Positions 1 through 7,893 of a stretch of DNA of 64,000 nt are shown here, piece by piece; position 1 is the stretch's first letter, and each line of letters starts with the position of its first letter. The DNA is taken from positions 1 through 64,000 of the forward strand of contig CAMHNO010000003.1 in assembly GCA_946186575.1 (NCBI GenBank), in the 5' to 3' direction. The notes under the pieces are model-generated. The model did not search any database and had not been told where the DNA came from. It saw nothing but the letters and a program-made list of their open reading frames with translations. The position numbers and the translations under genes were made by a program. This DNA is from an uncultured Prevotellaceae bacterium. Lineage in GTDB: Bacteria > Bacteroidota > Bacteroidia > Bacteroidales > Muribaculaceae.

Positions 1-753
1 TTCTGAATCAACATAACAAGTAAAATCATCAATGTTTCTGACATATTGATACTTATTAGAAAGTTCTTTATCAACACAACATAAAACGATTTCAGATAAC
101 AAGTTAGAGCTATGAGGTCCTATAAGCAGGCCATTAGTTTCTCCATTTTTAGTATTTCGAGTGTAAAGATCTATAATATTATACCATTTTGAATAATCAT
201 TTTTGTATCTCTTGGCTTCTTCTTTTCCTACTAATGCCCATGATAGGACATGGGAGTATATACTTGGGAAGCAATTCGATATATCTGCATCAACTCTATA
301 TTTGTTTCCAATAGGTATTTTTTGAATACTCTCCATTAATTGTTTGTCTTTATCTTTATAATTGAGACTCATTTCAAATAAGTAGTCTTTTCCTTTTAGT
401 TTTTGAAGATGAATTTGACTATATTTATACTTTTGACCACCAGTTTTCTCTCCCAAAATCCGAACAATTTCTGCCCAATTGCTTACGATACAATTACATA
501 AGTTTGAATAAGATAAAGGGGAAGGAATGGATAAAAGGCGTGGGATATTAGTGTTTCTTGTACACTCATACCTAACATAATCACGACCGACTTTTTCAAA
601 AGCAGGAAAATTCATACTTTTGCAATAATCATAAAAAGCTTCTGAAGTAAAAATTGCAGGTAGTTTATCTGCAAATAAACCATACCCCAGAAGCCCCTTT
701 CTAAGATCTTCTTTGGATATCTCTTGTAAATAATCAATATACTTCTTGTTCAT
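1..753 (-). CDS. Defence-type (UG/DRT-like) reverse transcriptase, N-terminal 251 residues; cut by window edge
   Basis: I translated this reading frame by hand. It opens with ATG at 753, has an in-frame stop 27 nt upstream, and stays open to base 1. Reverse-transcriptase motifs are visible in order. Motif A is DADISNCFPSIYSH (residues 155-168). Then comes SWALVGKEEAK (171-181). Motif B is TNGLLIGPHSSNLLSEI (206-222). Motif C is RNIDDF (239-244), with the catalytic Asp pair at 242-243. The N-terminal signature GLLGYGLFADKLP (20-32) and the SIYSH...WAL.GK block are, from family knowledge, typical of unknown-group/defence-associated RTs (DRT/Abi-like) rather than group II introns. Retrons and diversity-generating RTs carry other motif C contexts. 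The C-terminal domain and any partner gene lie outside the window. Family membership is an inference from motifs. Which DRT or UG class it belongs to cannot be told. Confidence 0.85.
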   Translation of the reverse strand, partial: MNKKYIDYLQEISKEDLRKGLLGYGLFADKLPAIFTSEAFYDYCKSMNFPAFEKVGRDYVRYECTRNTNIPRLLSIPSPLSYSNLCNCIVSNWAEIVRILGEKTGGQKYKYSQIHLQKLKGKDYLFEMSLNYKDKDKQLMESIQKIPIGNKYRVDADISNCFPSIYSHVLSWALVGKEEAKRYKNDYSKWYNIIDLYTRNTKNGETNGLLIGPHSSNLLSEIVLCCVDKELSNKYQYVRNIDDFTCYVDSE

Positions 754-1061
754 ATTAAATACTTTTAATGCTATAGTTCAATATCAGAAATGGCGCGAAT
801 ATCTATACATATTTTACGAAGAAAGTGATTATTAATGACAACAAAAATCATACAGATAAGAGACAACTAATTTGGTTTTTAATGTCATCATATCATTCAT
901 GAGTTATCATCGTTCAAATCAGTTTTGCTATTTGAGCGTACAATGCTCAGTGTGTCTCAATTGAAGTCTTAGAATTGCAAAAAATAGTTATGCATAAGTT
1001 GCCAATTTTATGTTCGGTAGCATTCATAATAATCATCTATAAATAATCTTAAGTGAGCGAT
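754..1061. other. AT-rich leader region upstream of the reverse transcriptase
   Basis: This 308-bp gap lies between the RT start and the stop of the Fic gene, both on the minus strand. No plausible protein is encoded. On the minus strand a near-consensus -7 box (revcomp of CAAAAAATA, 978-986) has a TTGG-like element 16 bp upstream (1002-1005), which would give a leader of about 215 nt before the RT start. A small hairpin, GAGC with GCTC, occurs around 935-950. Several DRT systems use a non-coding RNA encoded upstream of the RT, so this leader is a natural candidate. That function is inferred, not shown. Confidence 0.4.
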
Positions 1062-2168
1062 TTAATCTTTGATAATTTCCCAAGGGCTACCTTTTCCTTT
1101 GGAGCGGCGTATGATTCCTTGCTCTGTTAGGCGAGCGGTGATGGATTTGACTGTACGCTCTGATTTGCCTATCTCATTGGCAACAAACTTCTGGGGTGCC
1201 GATGGGTTTTGCTGTATCACTCGCAACACGGCGATTTCTTCCAAAGTGCAGTTTTTGCACTTTGCGGGCAGACCAAGGGCAAAATTTGCACTTGCGAATA
1301 TGGGTTTTGCACTTTGCCCTTCTGCTGAGGAATTCCAATCCAAGTGGAGTTCACGATTGCGGAGTTGTGTGGTTTCGCCAAGCAACATGTTGCGGAAGAA
1401 GCGCTCCAGATATATGGTTGTTTCGGTGACACCTTCTTGCAAGTTGCTGTAGTTGGCACGAACCAATGCGTTACGGAAGTACCAAGAGTGAGTGGCAAAA
1501 AGTTCGTTGGTGACCTTGAAACCGAGCGTCTTGAGATATTTGATCATAAAGACTGCCGTAGTGCGGGTGTTGCCCTCACCAAAGGCATGAATCTGCCATA
1601 AGTTGGCGCAGAAGCGGGTGAGATGCTTGATTGCCTCATCCATGCTCATGCCGTCATAACTGAATTCTCGTTCCTGACGCATGTCGTATTCAAGCGTCTC
1701 GCTTATTGTGTCGGCACTGGCATAATAGACAGTTTCGCCCCGAAGCACCCATTCCTGCTTGGTGATGTTATAGTCGCGGATGCGACCAGCAAACTTGAAG
1801 ATGCCCTCAAATAATCGGCGATGAATCGCAGCATACTGGGCCGGAGAAAAGTTAAACGTTTGTTCCTGCAGCAGTTCAGTGATTCGTGCTGAGACCTTGT
1901 CGGCCTCCTCGGTCCGTTCATCTTCTATTTCCTTGCGTCCCGATTGCGACTTGTAATAGCTGTCGATGAGCTGCTTGGCTTCACCTATCGTGATGTCGCC
2001 CTCAATGTGCTTGCGTGCGGTATCAAGTAAGTATGGCGACGTCTTCAGTCCATCAACTTCTTGCAGACCGATAGCAGTCTGCCAGGCACGACCTCGTTCC
2101 TGTTTCTGTGGCTCACCCTGACGGATGTATTCCTCAAGTCCCTGTATGTATTCTTTATCTTTTGCCAT
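1062..2168 (-). CDS. Fic domain protein with VbhA-like N-terminal region and C-terminal winged helix
   Basis: A 368-residue protein. The Fic core spans about residues 105-265 and carries the catalytic loop HAFGEGNTRTT (194-204), with His, acidic residue, Gly-Asn and Arg in the order HxFx(D/E)GNxxR. Such enzymes usually transfer AMP from ATP to target proteins. Residues 26-72 resemble the VbhA antitoxin fold, including IEGDITIGEAKQLI (55-68). The expected inhibitory (S/T)xxxE(G/N) helix is present only as LQEVDG (35-40), with Leu and Asp in place of Ser/Thr and Glu. Residues 308-365 look like a winged helix, suggesting DNA contact or autoregulation. The gene lies 308 bp upstream of the RT on the same strand. 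It may be self-standing housekeeping or part of an accessory island. The target is unknown. Confidence 0.9.
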   Translation of the reverse strand: MAKDKEYIQGLEEYIRQGEPQKQERGRAWQTAIGLQEVDGLKTSPYLLDTARKHIEGDITIGEAKQLIDSYYKSQSGRKEIEDERTEEADKVSARITELLQEQTFNFSPAQYAAIHRRLFEGIFKFAGRIRDYNITKQEWVLRGETVYYASADTISETLEYDMRQEREFSYDGMSMDEAIKHLTRFCANLWQIHAFGEGNTRTTAVFMIKYLKTLGFKVTNELFATHSWYFRNALVRANYSNLQEGVTETTIYLERFFRNMLLGETTQLRNRELHLDWNSSAEGQSAKPIFASANFALGLPAKCKNCTLEEIAVLRVIQQNPSAPQKFVANEIGKSERTVKSITARLTEQGIIRRSKGKGSPWEIIKD

Positions 2169-2288
2169 ATATTATTAACGATATTATTGGGAACTAAAGT
2201 ATTAGTAAACCTCTGAATTTGAGCTCATGCTTCAATGCTTTTTGTATATGTCTCGTATTTTCCGTTCAGCATATTCATGGTTTCACGC

Positions 2289-3950
2289 TTATAGGGATTT
2301 GATATCACCAGAACTTTCAGGCATCAAATAGCGGGTGCCAGTGTCTTTGCTGATCTGTTCACGGTACTGCTGGTCATAGCCAGGTGTAGTGTAACGTCCT
2401 GGAACGACGACACCATTCTCAGAAGGCTTCATAATCTGGTCATTATGCTTCACGACAATGAGGCGGAAAAGTTTTTCCCAACGCTGCATCATCTGGGCAG
2501 TGTAGGCAGCACTCTTGCCCGTAAGGTAGGTGACGCGCTCACGCTTGGTGAGATGCTCAATATCTCTCAAAACCTGCGCCTGATCGGCAGCGTAGAAGTC
2601 CTCCAACTCCTGCTGCGCCTCACGCAGGTCGCCTATCATGACACTGTAGCGCGGATAGATCATGTTGGCCACCACATTATTTACCCAGAAAGCACTGTGT
2701 TCGCTGAACTCGTTACTCACATTGTTTTCACGTCGGAAAGCTTCGGGAACATCATTCACGCAGCAATACACAGGCACGTAGGCTATCATGTTGGCATCGT
2801 CGCAGTTAAAATACATGATGCCTCCCACCTCATCGGGCAGCCAGTTGCGCAGTTGTGATACCAGAGTGAAACCCGACTGCGGTGTGCCGATAGCACGCTC
2901 ACGGAAATAGTTCTTTCCTTTGACCTCCCAATTCATAGGCAGCGGGCGGTAAGGTGAACTCCAAGGTCCCGCACTCATGTCAGCGGTCATGTCAAGCGGA
3001 GTGCCCTCATAGTGGTCGCGCATGTCATTCATGATGTCACGTACCGATAGCTTCCTGTCAGGCTTGATGTAGAGCGGCAGGTGGTCGCAAACGTCATGCT
3101 GGCCGTTGATGTAGGGCAGATATTTGTCCATCTCGGAATGGTCGTAGTGGTGACGGAAAAAACTCCACACACGCGCATCGGCATATCGCACTGCTGAGAA
3201 AGAGATAGGACAATAGGCATCGCGGAAACTGAAGTCAGCATCCTTGCCGCTAAAATAGCCTTTCTCACGTGCAAAGGAAATCACGTCCTTTGAATACAAG
3301 CAGTTCTTGGGATCATTCAACGGGAACTGTTGTATACGGGAAAGGTTGGCATGAGCGCAAATGCAGTCGTCAGGTATGCGAACGGCTACCCACACGGCAC
3401 CTTTCACCCCAGGGCCCTTGCCTATAATCTCGAGAATCCAAGCCTCGTTTTTGTCACACACTGTGATAGTCTCTCCTGTGCTGCAGTAACCATACATCTG
3501 CACGAGGTCGGTCATGATGGTGATGGCCTCACGTGCCGTAGCGGCACGCTCCAGTCCTAGATGCATCATGGTGAAATAGTCGAGCAAACCTTCGGTGTTC
3601 TGCAACTCCAGGCGACCATCAAATGTGGTTTCCACGATGCTTACCTGTTTTTCGTTAATAAAGCCTATGACATCATAGGTGTATTCCATTTGGGGAATAT
3701 AGCCCCTCACGGCCCCCATACCCCATTCACGGACGGCTATCTTCTCGTCTTTCTCATGCCTGCCGCCTGGCGTGCGTGACAGTGAGCCTGCGAAACCGTA
3801 GCCATCACAATTGTATGAACAAATCACGGAGCCATCTACAGAGGCTGCCTTACCAACGATAAGGTTGGTACATGCCCATGACGGAGTGACTGTCAGCACC
3901 AACGTCGTCACGAGTGAGAAGAGAAATCGTATTGTTGTCATATTACACAA
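2289..3950 (-). CDS. Secreted C69-family dipeptidase
   Basis: A 553-residue Ntn-hydrolase of peptidase family C69 (PepD-like). Residues 1-26 form a signal peptide ending in Trp-Ala. Cleavage would expose Cys27 of ACTNLIVGKAAS as the N-terminal nucleophile, the arrangement expected for secreted C69 enzymes. The body holds the family's DGSV and LE.A..A.EAI blocks. It probably cleaves dipeptides in the periplasm or at the cell surface. ATG at 3941 (Met4) is an equally good start. A minus-strand -7 box (CAAAGGTA on plus, 3981-3988) implies a leader of about 25-30 nt. It is flanked by the Fic gene and an AAA ATPase on the same strand, with no obvious functional link. Confidence 0.9.
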   Translation of the reverse strand: MCNMTTIRFLFSLVTTLVLTVTPSWACTNLIVGKAASVDGSVICSYNCDGYGFAGSLSRTPGGRHEKDEKIAVREWGMGAVRGYIPQMEYTYDVIGFINEKQVSIVETTFDGRLELQNTEGLLDYFTMMHLGLERAATAREAITIMTDLVQMYGYCSTGETITVCDKNEAWILEIIGKGPGVKGAVWVAVRIPDDCICAHANLSRIQQFPLNDPKNCLYSKDVISFAREKGYFSGKDADFSFRDAYCPISFSAVRYADARVWSFFRHHYDHSEMDKYLPYINGQHDVCDHLPLYIKPDRKLSVRDIMNDMRDHYEGTPLDMTADMSAGPWSSPYRPLPMNWEVKGKNYFRERAIGTPQSGFTLVSQLRNWLPDEVGGIMYFNCDDANMIAYVPVYCCVNDVPEAFRRENNVSNEFSEHSAFWVNNVVANMIYPRYSVMIGDLREAQQELEDFYAADQAQVLRDIEHLTKRERVTYLTGKSAAYTAQMMQRWEKLFRLIVVKHNDQIMKPSENGVVVPGRYTTPGYDQQYREQISKDTGTRYLMPESSGDIKSL

Positions 3951-3980
3951 ATTTCCATTTGTTGATTATTATATCGAAGG

Positions 3981-3988
3981 CAAAGGTA
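3981..3988 (-). promoter_or_regulatory. -7 promoter box for the C69 dipeptidase
   Basis: The minus strand reads TACCTTTG, matching the Bacteroidales TAnnTTTG box. It lies 31 bp before the start at 3950. No clear TTTG was found at the -33 position. Confidence 0.45.
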
Positions 3989-4050
3989 GGTATTATTTCT
4001 TTAATATGAAGTAATAAAAACTCGTGGACTATTATTTCCCACTATCTCAC

Positions 4051-5475
4051 CTATAGGGCAAACAGGTCGTCCATAGTCACCTCATTTTGTATAATATTAT
4101 AGTTACTGTTATGTACTACACCATACGTTGTAATCATGACAAGGTGAAGAGTGCGTTTGTCTTTTGACAATTCTTGGTATGCAACAAGTTTATTATGCAG
4201 GTCATTTGCATAATCTTTGTCTATAGTAAATAAGTTAACGGAATGCTTCATTTCGCAGATGTCAGTAAAACCGTCTGCACGCTGCATCACCAAGTCTATT
4301 TGTGTTCCTCGTCGCTTGTCGGTTCCACGAGCAGTCCATGAACACACGTTTGTCTGAACACCAGCGATGCCAAGGGCAGCTTTAATCTGAGGTATGTGCT
4401 GGAGACATACACGCTCAAAAGCAAACCCTCTCCATGTGTTATGCGCTGTGGATATGAAAGTGTTTGACCAATAATGCTCATCGCTATATGCATTTTTCTT
4501 GATGCAGAGATAATGGAAAAGAGTGTAATTATCAATCAATTGATATAATGCATTAGTCTCTGCAGTATCGGCTGAAGTAAAGCGGCGAATGAACCCGCTC
4601 TCCTCCAGTTCCTCCAGTATGGTGGAAAAAGTGCCGCCATCAGATAATTTGCTTTCGTTCAATATGTCTTCCCTTGTCATGCCAGACTTCCTGCCATTGC
4701 ATAAACACTCTATGACCTTGAGGTAATTCGCTGGACGCTTGAAAAGAGTGGAATAAAGAGCCTCAAACTCATCTCGTAATTGTGCCGTCTCAGAAAAAAA
4801 CAATTGATCAACATTCTGTGCTACACTCAACCCTTTATTAAGGAAACTCCAATAGTAGGGGATGCCACCAAGAATCATGTATAGTTCCAAGATATCTTTC
4901 CTACCCAAAGCAAGGTTGGCGCCCTTTGCAAAGAGTTCACACTCACGAAGAGTAAATGGCGCGAGCTTAATTCGATTGGTAAGTCTTCCACGAAGACCGC
5001 CCTTGTCTTTTAGGAGTTTCTTGCTAATCCATGATGTGGCACTACCGCAAACTATCAGCACGATGTCTTTCTCTCGACGTGCTGTTGCCCATCCATTCCA
5101 GAAGTTTTCCAAGGCGCCAATCAAATTTCCTTTGGGCGTATCCATCCAAGGAAGTTCATCGATAAAAAGAACCTTTTTTCCTACTGGAGCATTACTGATG
5201 AGTTTTTTTAGCAGTTCGAAGGCATCTATCCATGTTTTTGGTATTGCACACGTCATACCAGCCGCCACCAGAGAGTTTCGAAATGCAGTCAATTGTTGTT
5301 TTAGCGTACCTTTGGCCACTCCAGTATGCTGGAAGCAGAACTGGTAATTAAAAGTCTCACGGATGAGATATGTTTTGCCTACACGTCGTCTTCCATAGAC
5401 AGCACAAAATTGAGACTCTTCTTTTTCAAGGAGACTCAGCAATTCACGTCGTTCTTTTTCGCGTCCTATTATCAT
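4051..5475 (-). CDS. ATPase_2-type AAA ATPase with DUF234-like nuclease-fold C-terminus
   Basis: A 474-residue protein. The N-terminal P-loop ATPase has Walker A GRRRVGKT (28-35), Walker B VLFIDEL (102-108) and a sensor-like VCGSATSWI (142-150). After a winged-helix region (about 255-300) the C-terminus shows a PD-(D/E)xK-like set: Glu354 in GFAFE, Asp394 in TQIDLVMQ and Glu408-Met-Lys410. This is the standard build of archaeal-type ATPase_2/DUF234 proteins, which are common in Bacteroidales. Their role is still poorly defined and is perhaps DNA-related or antitoxin/defence-like. The -7 box (TATCTTTG on minus, 5503-5510) sits 10 bp from a repeat array that overlies the expected -33 region, suggesting autoregulation. 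Function remains open. Confidence 0.88.
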   Translation of the reverse strand: MIIGREKERRELLSLLEKEESQFCAVYGRRRVGKTYLIRETFNYQFCFQHTGVAKGTLKQQLTAFRNSLVAAGMTCAIPKTWIDAFELLKKLISNAPVGKKVLFIDELPWMDTPKGNLIGALENFWNGWATARREKDIVLIVCGSATSWISKKLLKDKGGLRGRLTNRIKLAPFTLRECELFAKGANLALGRKDILELYMILGGIPYYWSFLNKGLSVAQNVDQLFFSETAQLRDEFEALYSTLFKRPANYLKVIECLCNGRKSGMTREDILNESKLSDGGTFSTILEELEESGFIRRFTSADTAETNALYQLIDNYTLFHYLCIKKNAYSDEHYWSNTFISTAHNTWRGFAFERVCLQHIPQIKAALGIAGVQTNVCSWTARGTDKRRGTQIDLVMQRADGFTDICEMKHSVNLFTIDKDYANDLHNKLVAYQELSKDKRTLHLVMITTYGVVHNSNYNIIQNEVTMDDLFAL

Positions 5476-5502
5476 AGAATATGGTCTTTATTATTTTCGA
5501 TG

Positions 5503-5510
5503 CAAAGATA
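5503..5510 (-). promoter_or_regulatory. -7 promoter box for the AAA ATPase
   Basis: CAAAGATA on the plus strand reads TATCTTTG on the minus strand, 27 bp before the ATPase start. The expected -33 position falls inside the first 62-bp repeat (from 5521), and no TTTG is present there. Confidence 0.55.
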
Positions 5511-5520
5511 GTAAATAAAA

Positions 5521-5665
5521 TTCTATAACCAGCGGAAAAATGTATTTTTTATCATATTCCCGCTGGAAATACCACAAAAAAGTGTCTATAATTAGCGGAA
5601 ATGCATGCATTTTATCAAGTTTCCGCTGAAAATAGCATAAAAATATTCTATAACCAGCGGAAGCG
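5521..5665. repeat. Three-copy 62/63-bp direct repeat with inverted arms
   Basis: A 17-bp unit, TTCTATAACCAGCGGAA, occurs at 5521-5537 and 5646-5662, with a variant GTCTATAATTAGCGGAA at 5584-5600. The spacing is 63 and 62 bp. In copies 1 and 2 the GCGGAA arm is followed by its inverse (TTCCCGCTGG at 5557-5566 and TTTCCGCTG at 5620-5628), so each unit can form a hairpin or bind a dimer. Copy 3 lacks the second arm. The array lies between divergent genes (ATPase on minus, 52-residue protein on plus) and touches the ATPase promoter. Operator or replication iteron are the likely roles. Confidence 0.85.
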
Positions 5666-5747
5666 AATAATCAAGAGCTTGTAAAAATGCGCTCGATAAG
5701 GCCTTAAATCCCTATAAATAGATAATTAAATTTAAAAATAAGCTTAT

Positions 5748-5906
5748 ATGAGAAATCTTATAAAACACCTGCCTACTGGTAAAGTATACACGAACAGGAA
5801 ACAGGCAAAAAAGGAAATTGGACACTCTAAGTTCAACAAGGCATTGAGGGATGGACAGATGCTCATTGTAACATCTTACGCCCCCAATGACATAATTATT
5901 AATTAA
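5748..5906 (+). CDS. Small basic protein (52 residues) upstream of the primase-like gene
   Basis: ATG at 5748 to TAA at 5906 encodes 52 residues. The middle, GKVYTNRKQAKKEIGHSKF (residues 11-29), is rich in Lys and Arg and looks like a short DNA-binding helix pair. The protein ends in TSYAPNDIIIN. It lies 21 bp before the primase-like gene, in the same direction, and just downstream of the 62-bp repeat array. A small regulator of the downstream gene is plausible. I do not recognise a named family. Confidence 0.6.
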   Translation: MRNLIKHLPTGKVYTNRKQAKKEIGHSKFNKALRDGQMLIVTSYAPNDIIIN

Positions 5907-5927
5907 CGAATTAATCATTTGCTTACT

Positions 5928-7658
5928 ATGAGGATTGATGAAAATTTTAGATTCTGGACTTTCATTAGTCGAGAAGGATATGAGAAGAAAACCGATGCAA
6001 GTGCATGTTTGAGTACTAAGGGTGCAAAAGCTATAGGCAAAGAGAAAATGGCTTTTTATTGGAAGGAGGTTACAATTGATGAATTCTTAAAACTCGCAAC
6101 CACGGGACACGCATTCTGTAATCTGTTTAATTTTTATTATGACACCGAATACTGGTTTGAAACCTCCAAAGGCATTAAGTACAAAACAAAACCTCTGTAC
6201 GAAAAGGGGAAAAATGCTGGACACATGAAGCTGGAATTCAAAAGCGACAGGTTCTTCCATGGTTCACAAACGGTCTTTGTTGATATAGACTATACTCGAT
6301 TCGCTTCGATAGAAGACTATTTGAACACACTGACGATAAAACCAAGCTGCGTATATATGTCTTACTCCGACAAGCAAGAGAAAAAAGGGAAAATATCTCG
6401 ACGGTTCAGGTTGGTTTACGTTTTTGACACAATTCTTGACAAAGACACTCTATTACGCATATCAAGATCTATACATGAGTCGATTGTCAACGACACTGGC
6501 GAACTCATGGAAGATGACTGCGGCACAAGAATCAGCCAATACATGAATGGAGTTTTCGGCAACAATGAATGTTATTGTAGTGGTATCATCTACTCAGCAA
6601 GCGACTTCCAGCAAATAATGCCGAGCTATGACAATGTTATAGATGATGACGACACCACTCTTGAAGAGGACGATACTATCACTTTTGACCAGAACATGCT
6701 TCGCGATATGGACAGCATGAGCTACGAAGAATTCATGCATTATTACTCCTTGAAATATAAGTATGTCTATCGCACTGAAAAGGCCGATTGGATTGATGGA
6801 ATGTATCAGTTGACCGACGATAATTATTTGCAGTTATGGTGGTACAGAGAAAAACTTGTTGACGGTCAAAGACGACGTAGGACATTGTTTAAACATGCTT
6901 GTTTGAGGCGCCTGATGTATCCTAATATCGACCAGAACACTTTACTCTTCAACCTGTATGTTGACCGTGAAAGGTTTACCGACAACAGCGACTATGTTAT
7001 TACTCTTGATACTCTCATGCGAAGAGTTTCCAAGGCGATGTCATTAACAATGGAACAATTAAGAGAATATTGCAGTTATGAGTTGAATTTCTGGAAGCAT
7101 AACAGGCCAAAATATATTATTCATCCTAATTGTAGAAGCCATAGTTGTGTAAATACCATCCGCAAAAGAATTAATTACAGCAAAATAGACATGGTTTACG
7201 ACACATGCAGGTCAACAATTGAAAACTCTAAAGAACTGGACATTCCACTGGCAACTCTCTATAGATATTGCAAGGACAAGAACATCAAAACCGTGCCAAA
7301 CAAAGGAATCACCAAAAGCGAAAGGCTTGAAATGAATAGAAAAACCAAGCAAGAGAAAATAGAAATCTTCAAGTCGCTTTATGATCCAACTTTGTCATTG
7401 AGAAAGAATCAAGAAATCATGAAAAAAAATGGCTTGGAGTTGGGGCATAGTACTATAGCGAATTGGCAACAAAAGTATTTAACATGTGACGATGAGCCAA
7501 TGGATCTGATCGAGGCAACAAAGATGCCGAATTACAATCCAATTCGATTCAATCTTCCAAAGATGAATTTCGATCCGTTTAATACCAAAAAACGTTTCAG
7601 CGACCCTATGCTTAATAGCCTAACGAATGAACAACTACGTAGTTTTGGCTTAATTTGA
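5928..7658 (+). CDS. Primase-polymerase-like (AEP-type) replication protein
   Basis: A 576-residue protein counted from ATG at 5928. The frame extends three codons further to a TTG, but ATG is preferred. Residues 117-121 (FVDID, Asp119 and Asp121) fit the first metal-binding motif of archaeo-eukaryotic primases. RRFRLVY (158-164) fits the second block. DDCGTRISQYMNG (196-208) fits the third, with Asp, Arg and NG in the expected places. A helical middle part (about 285-375) resembles a primase C-terminal domain. Residues 400-500 hold two helix-turn-helix-like segments (PLATLYRYCKDKNIKT and LELGHSTIANWQQKY). Related BT4734/VirE-N-type proteins sit on mobile elements and near capsule loci in Bacteroidales. 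No helicase domain is present. The gene is flanked by two different repeat arrays, as expected for a small replicon or satellite. Confidence 0.6.
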   Translation: MRIDENFRFWTFISREGYEKKTDASACLSTKGAKAIGKEKMAFYWKEVTIDEFLKLATTGHAFCNLFNFYYDTEYWFETSKGIKYKTKPLYEKGKNAGHMKLEFKSDRFFHGSQTVFVDIDYTRFASIEDYLNTLTIKPSCVYMSYSDKQEKKGKISRRFRLVYVFDTILDKDTLLRISRSIHESIVNDTGELMEDDCGTRISQYMNGVFGNNECYCSGIIYSASDFQQIMPSYDNVIDDDDTTLEEDDTITFDQNMLRDMDSMSYEEFMHYYSLKYKYVYRTEKADWIDGMYQLTDDNYLQLWWYREKLVDGQRRRRTLFKHACLRRLMYPNIDQNTLLFNLYVDRERFTDNSDYVITLDTLMRRVSKAMSLTMEQLREYCSYELNFWKHNRPKYIIHPNCRSHSCVNTIRKRINYSKIDMVYDTCRSTIENSKELDIPLATLYRYCKDKNIKTVPNKGITKSERLEMNRKTKQEKIEIFKSLYDPTLSLRKNQEIMKKNGLELGHSTIANWQQKYLTCDDEPMDLIEATKMPNYNPIRFNLPKMNFDPFNTKKRFSDPMLNSLTNEQLRSFGLI

Positions 7659-7660
7659 AT

Positions 7661-7708
7661 ATAACCAGGTGAATATCTCTTTAAAGATATTCTCCTGGGG
7701 TTATTTTC
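7661..7708 (+). terminator. Rho-independent terminator after the primase-like gene
   Basis: The arms ATAACCAGG..AATATCT (7661-7678) and AGATATT..CCTGGGGTTAT (7685-7704) pair across a 6-nt loop, with a 2-nt bulge. TTTTCC follows. It sits just after the stop codon at 7658. Confidence 0.6.
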
Positions 7709-7721
7709 CTAAAGCGTTAGG

Positions 7722-7755
7722 TAGTTGTTATTGACAACTACTACTATTATAGTAG
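7722..7755. repeat. Pair of short inverted repeats before the tandem array
   Basis: TAGTTGT-TATTG-ACAACTA (7722-7740) is directly followed by CTACTA-TTA-TAGTAG (7741-7755). The second palindrome overlaps the first unit of the 54-bp tandem repeat. It may be a binding site or an origin component. Confidence 0.6.
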
Positions 7756-7893
7756 AATGAGAAAAACGGGCAATTTTGATACACTTTTATTACTCTATAT
7801 ATTATAGTAGAATGAGAAAAACGTCATTTTTGAAACACTTTTATTACTCTATATATTATAGTAGAATGAGAAAAACGGCATTTTTGAAACACT
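7747..7893. repeat. 54/55-bp tandem repeat, three units
   Basis: Each unit starts TTATAGTAGAATGAGAAAAA (7747, 7802, 7856) and continues with a TTTTGAAACACTTTTATTAC-like stretch and an AT-rich tail. Units 1 and 2 are 55 and 54 bp long. The third is truncated at about 7893, just before the ugd sequence begins. The intervening segments are near-identical, so this is not a CRISPR array. Position next to a replication-type gene suggests iterons. The array also supplies the last codons of ugd. Confidence 0.9.

Noticed and set aside
7747..7893. CRISPR array
   Set aside because: Only three units, and the segments between the repeated heads are nearly identical. No cas gene is nearby.
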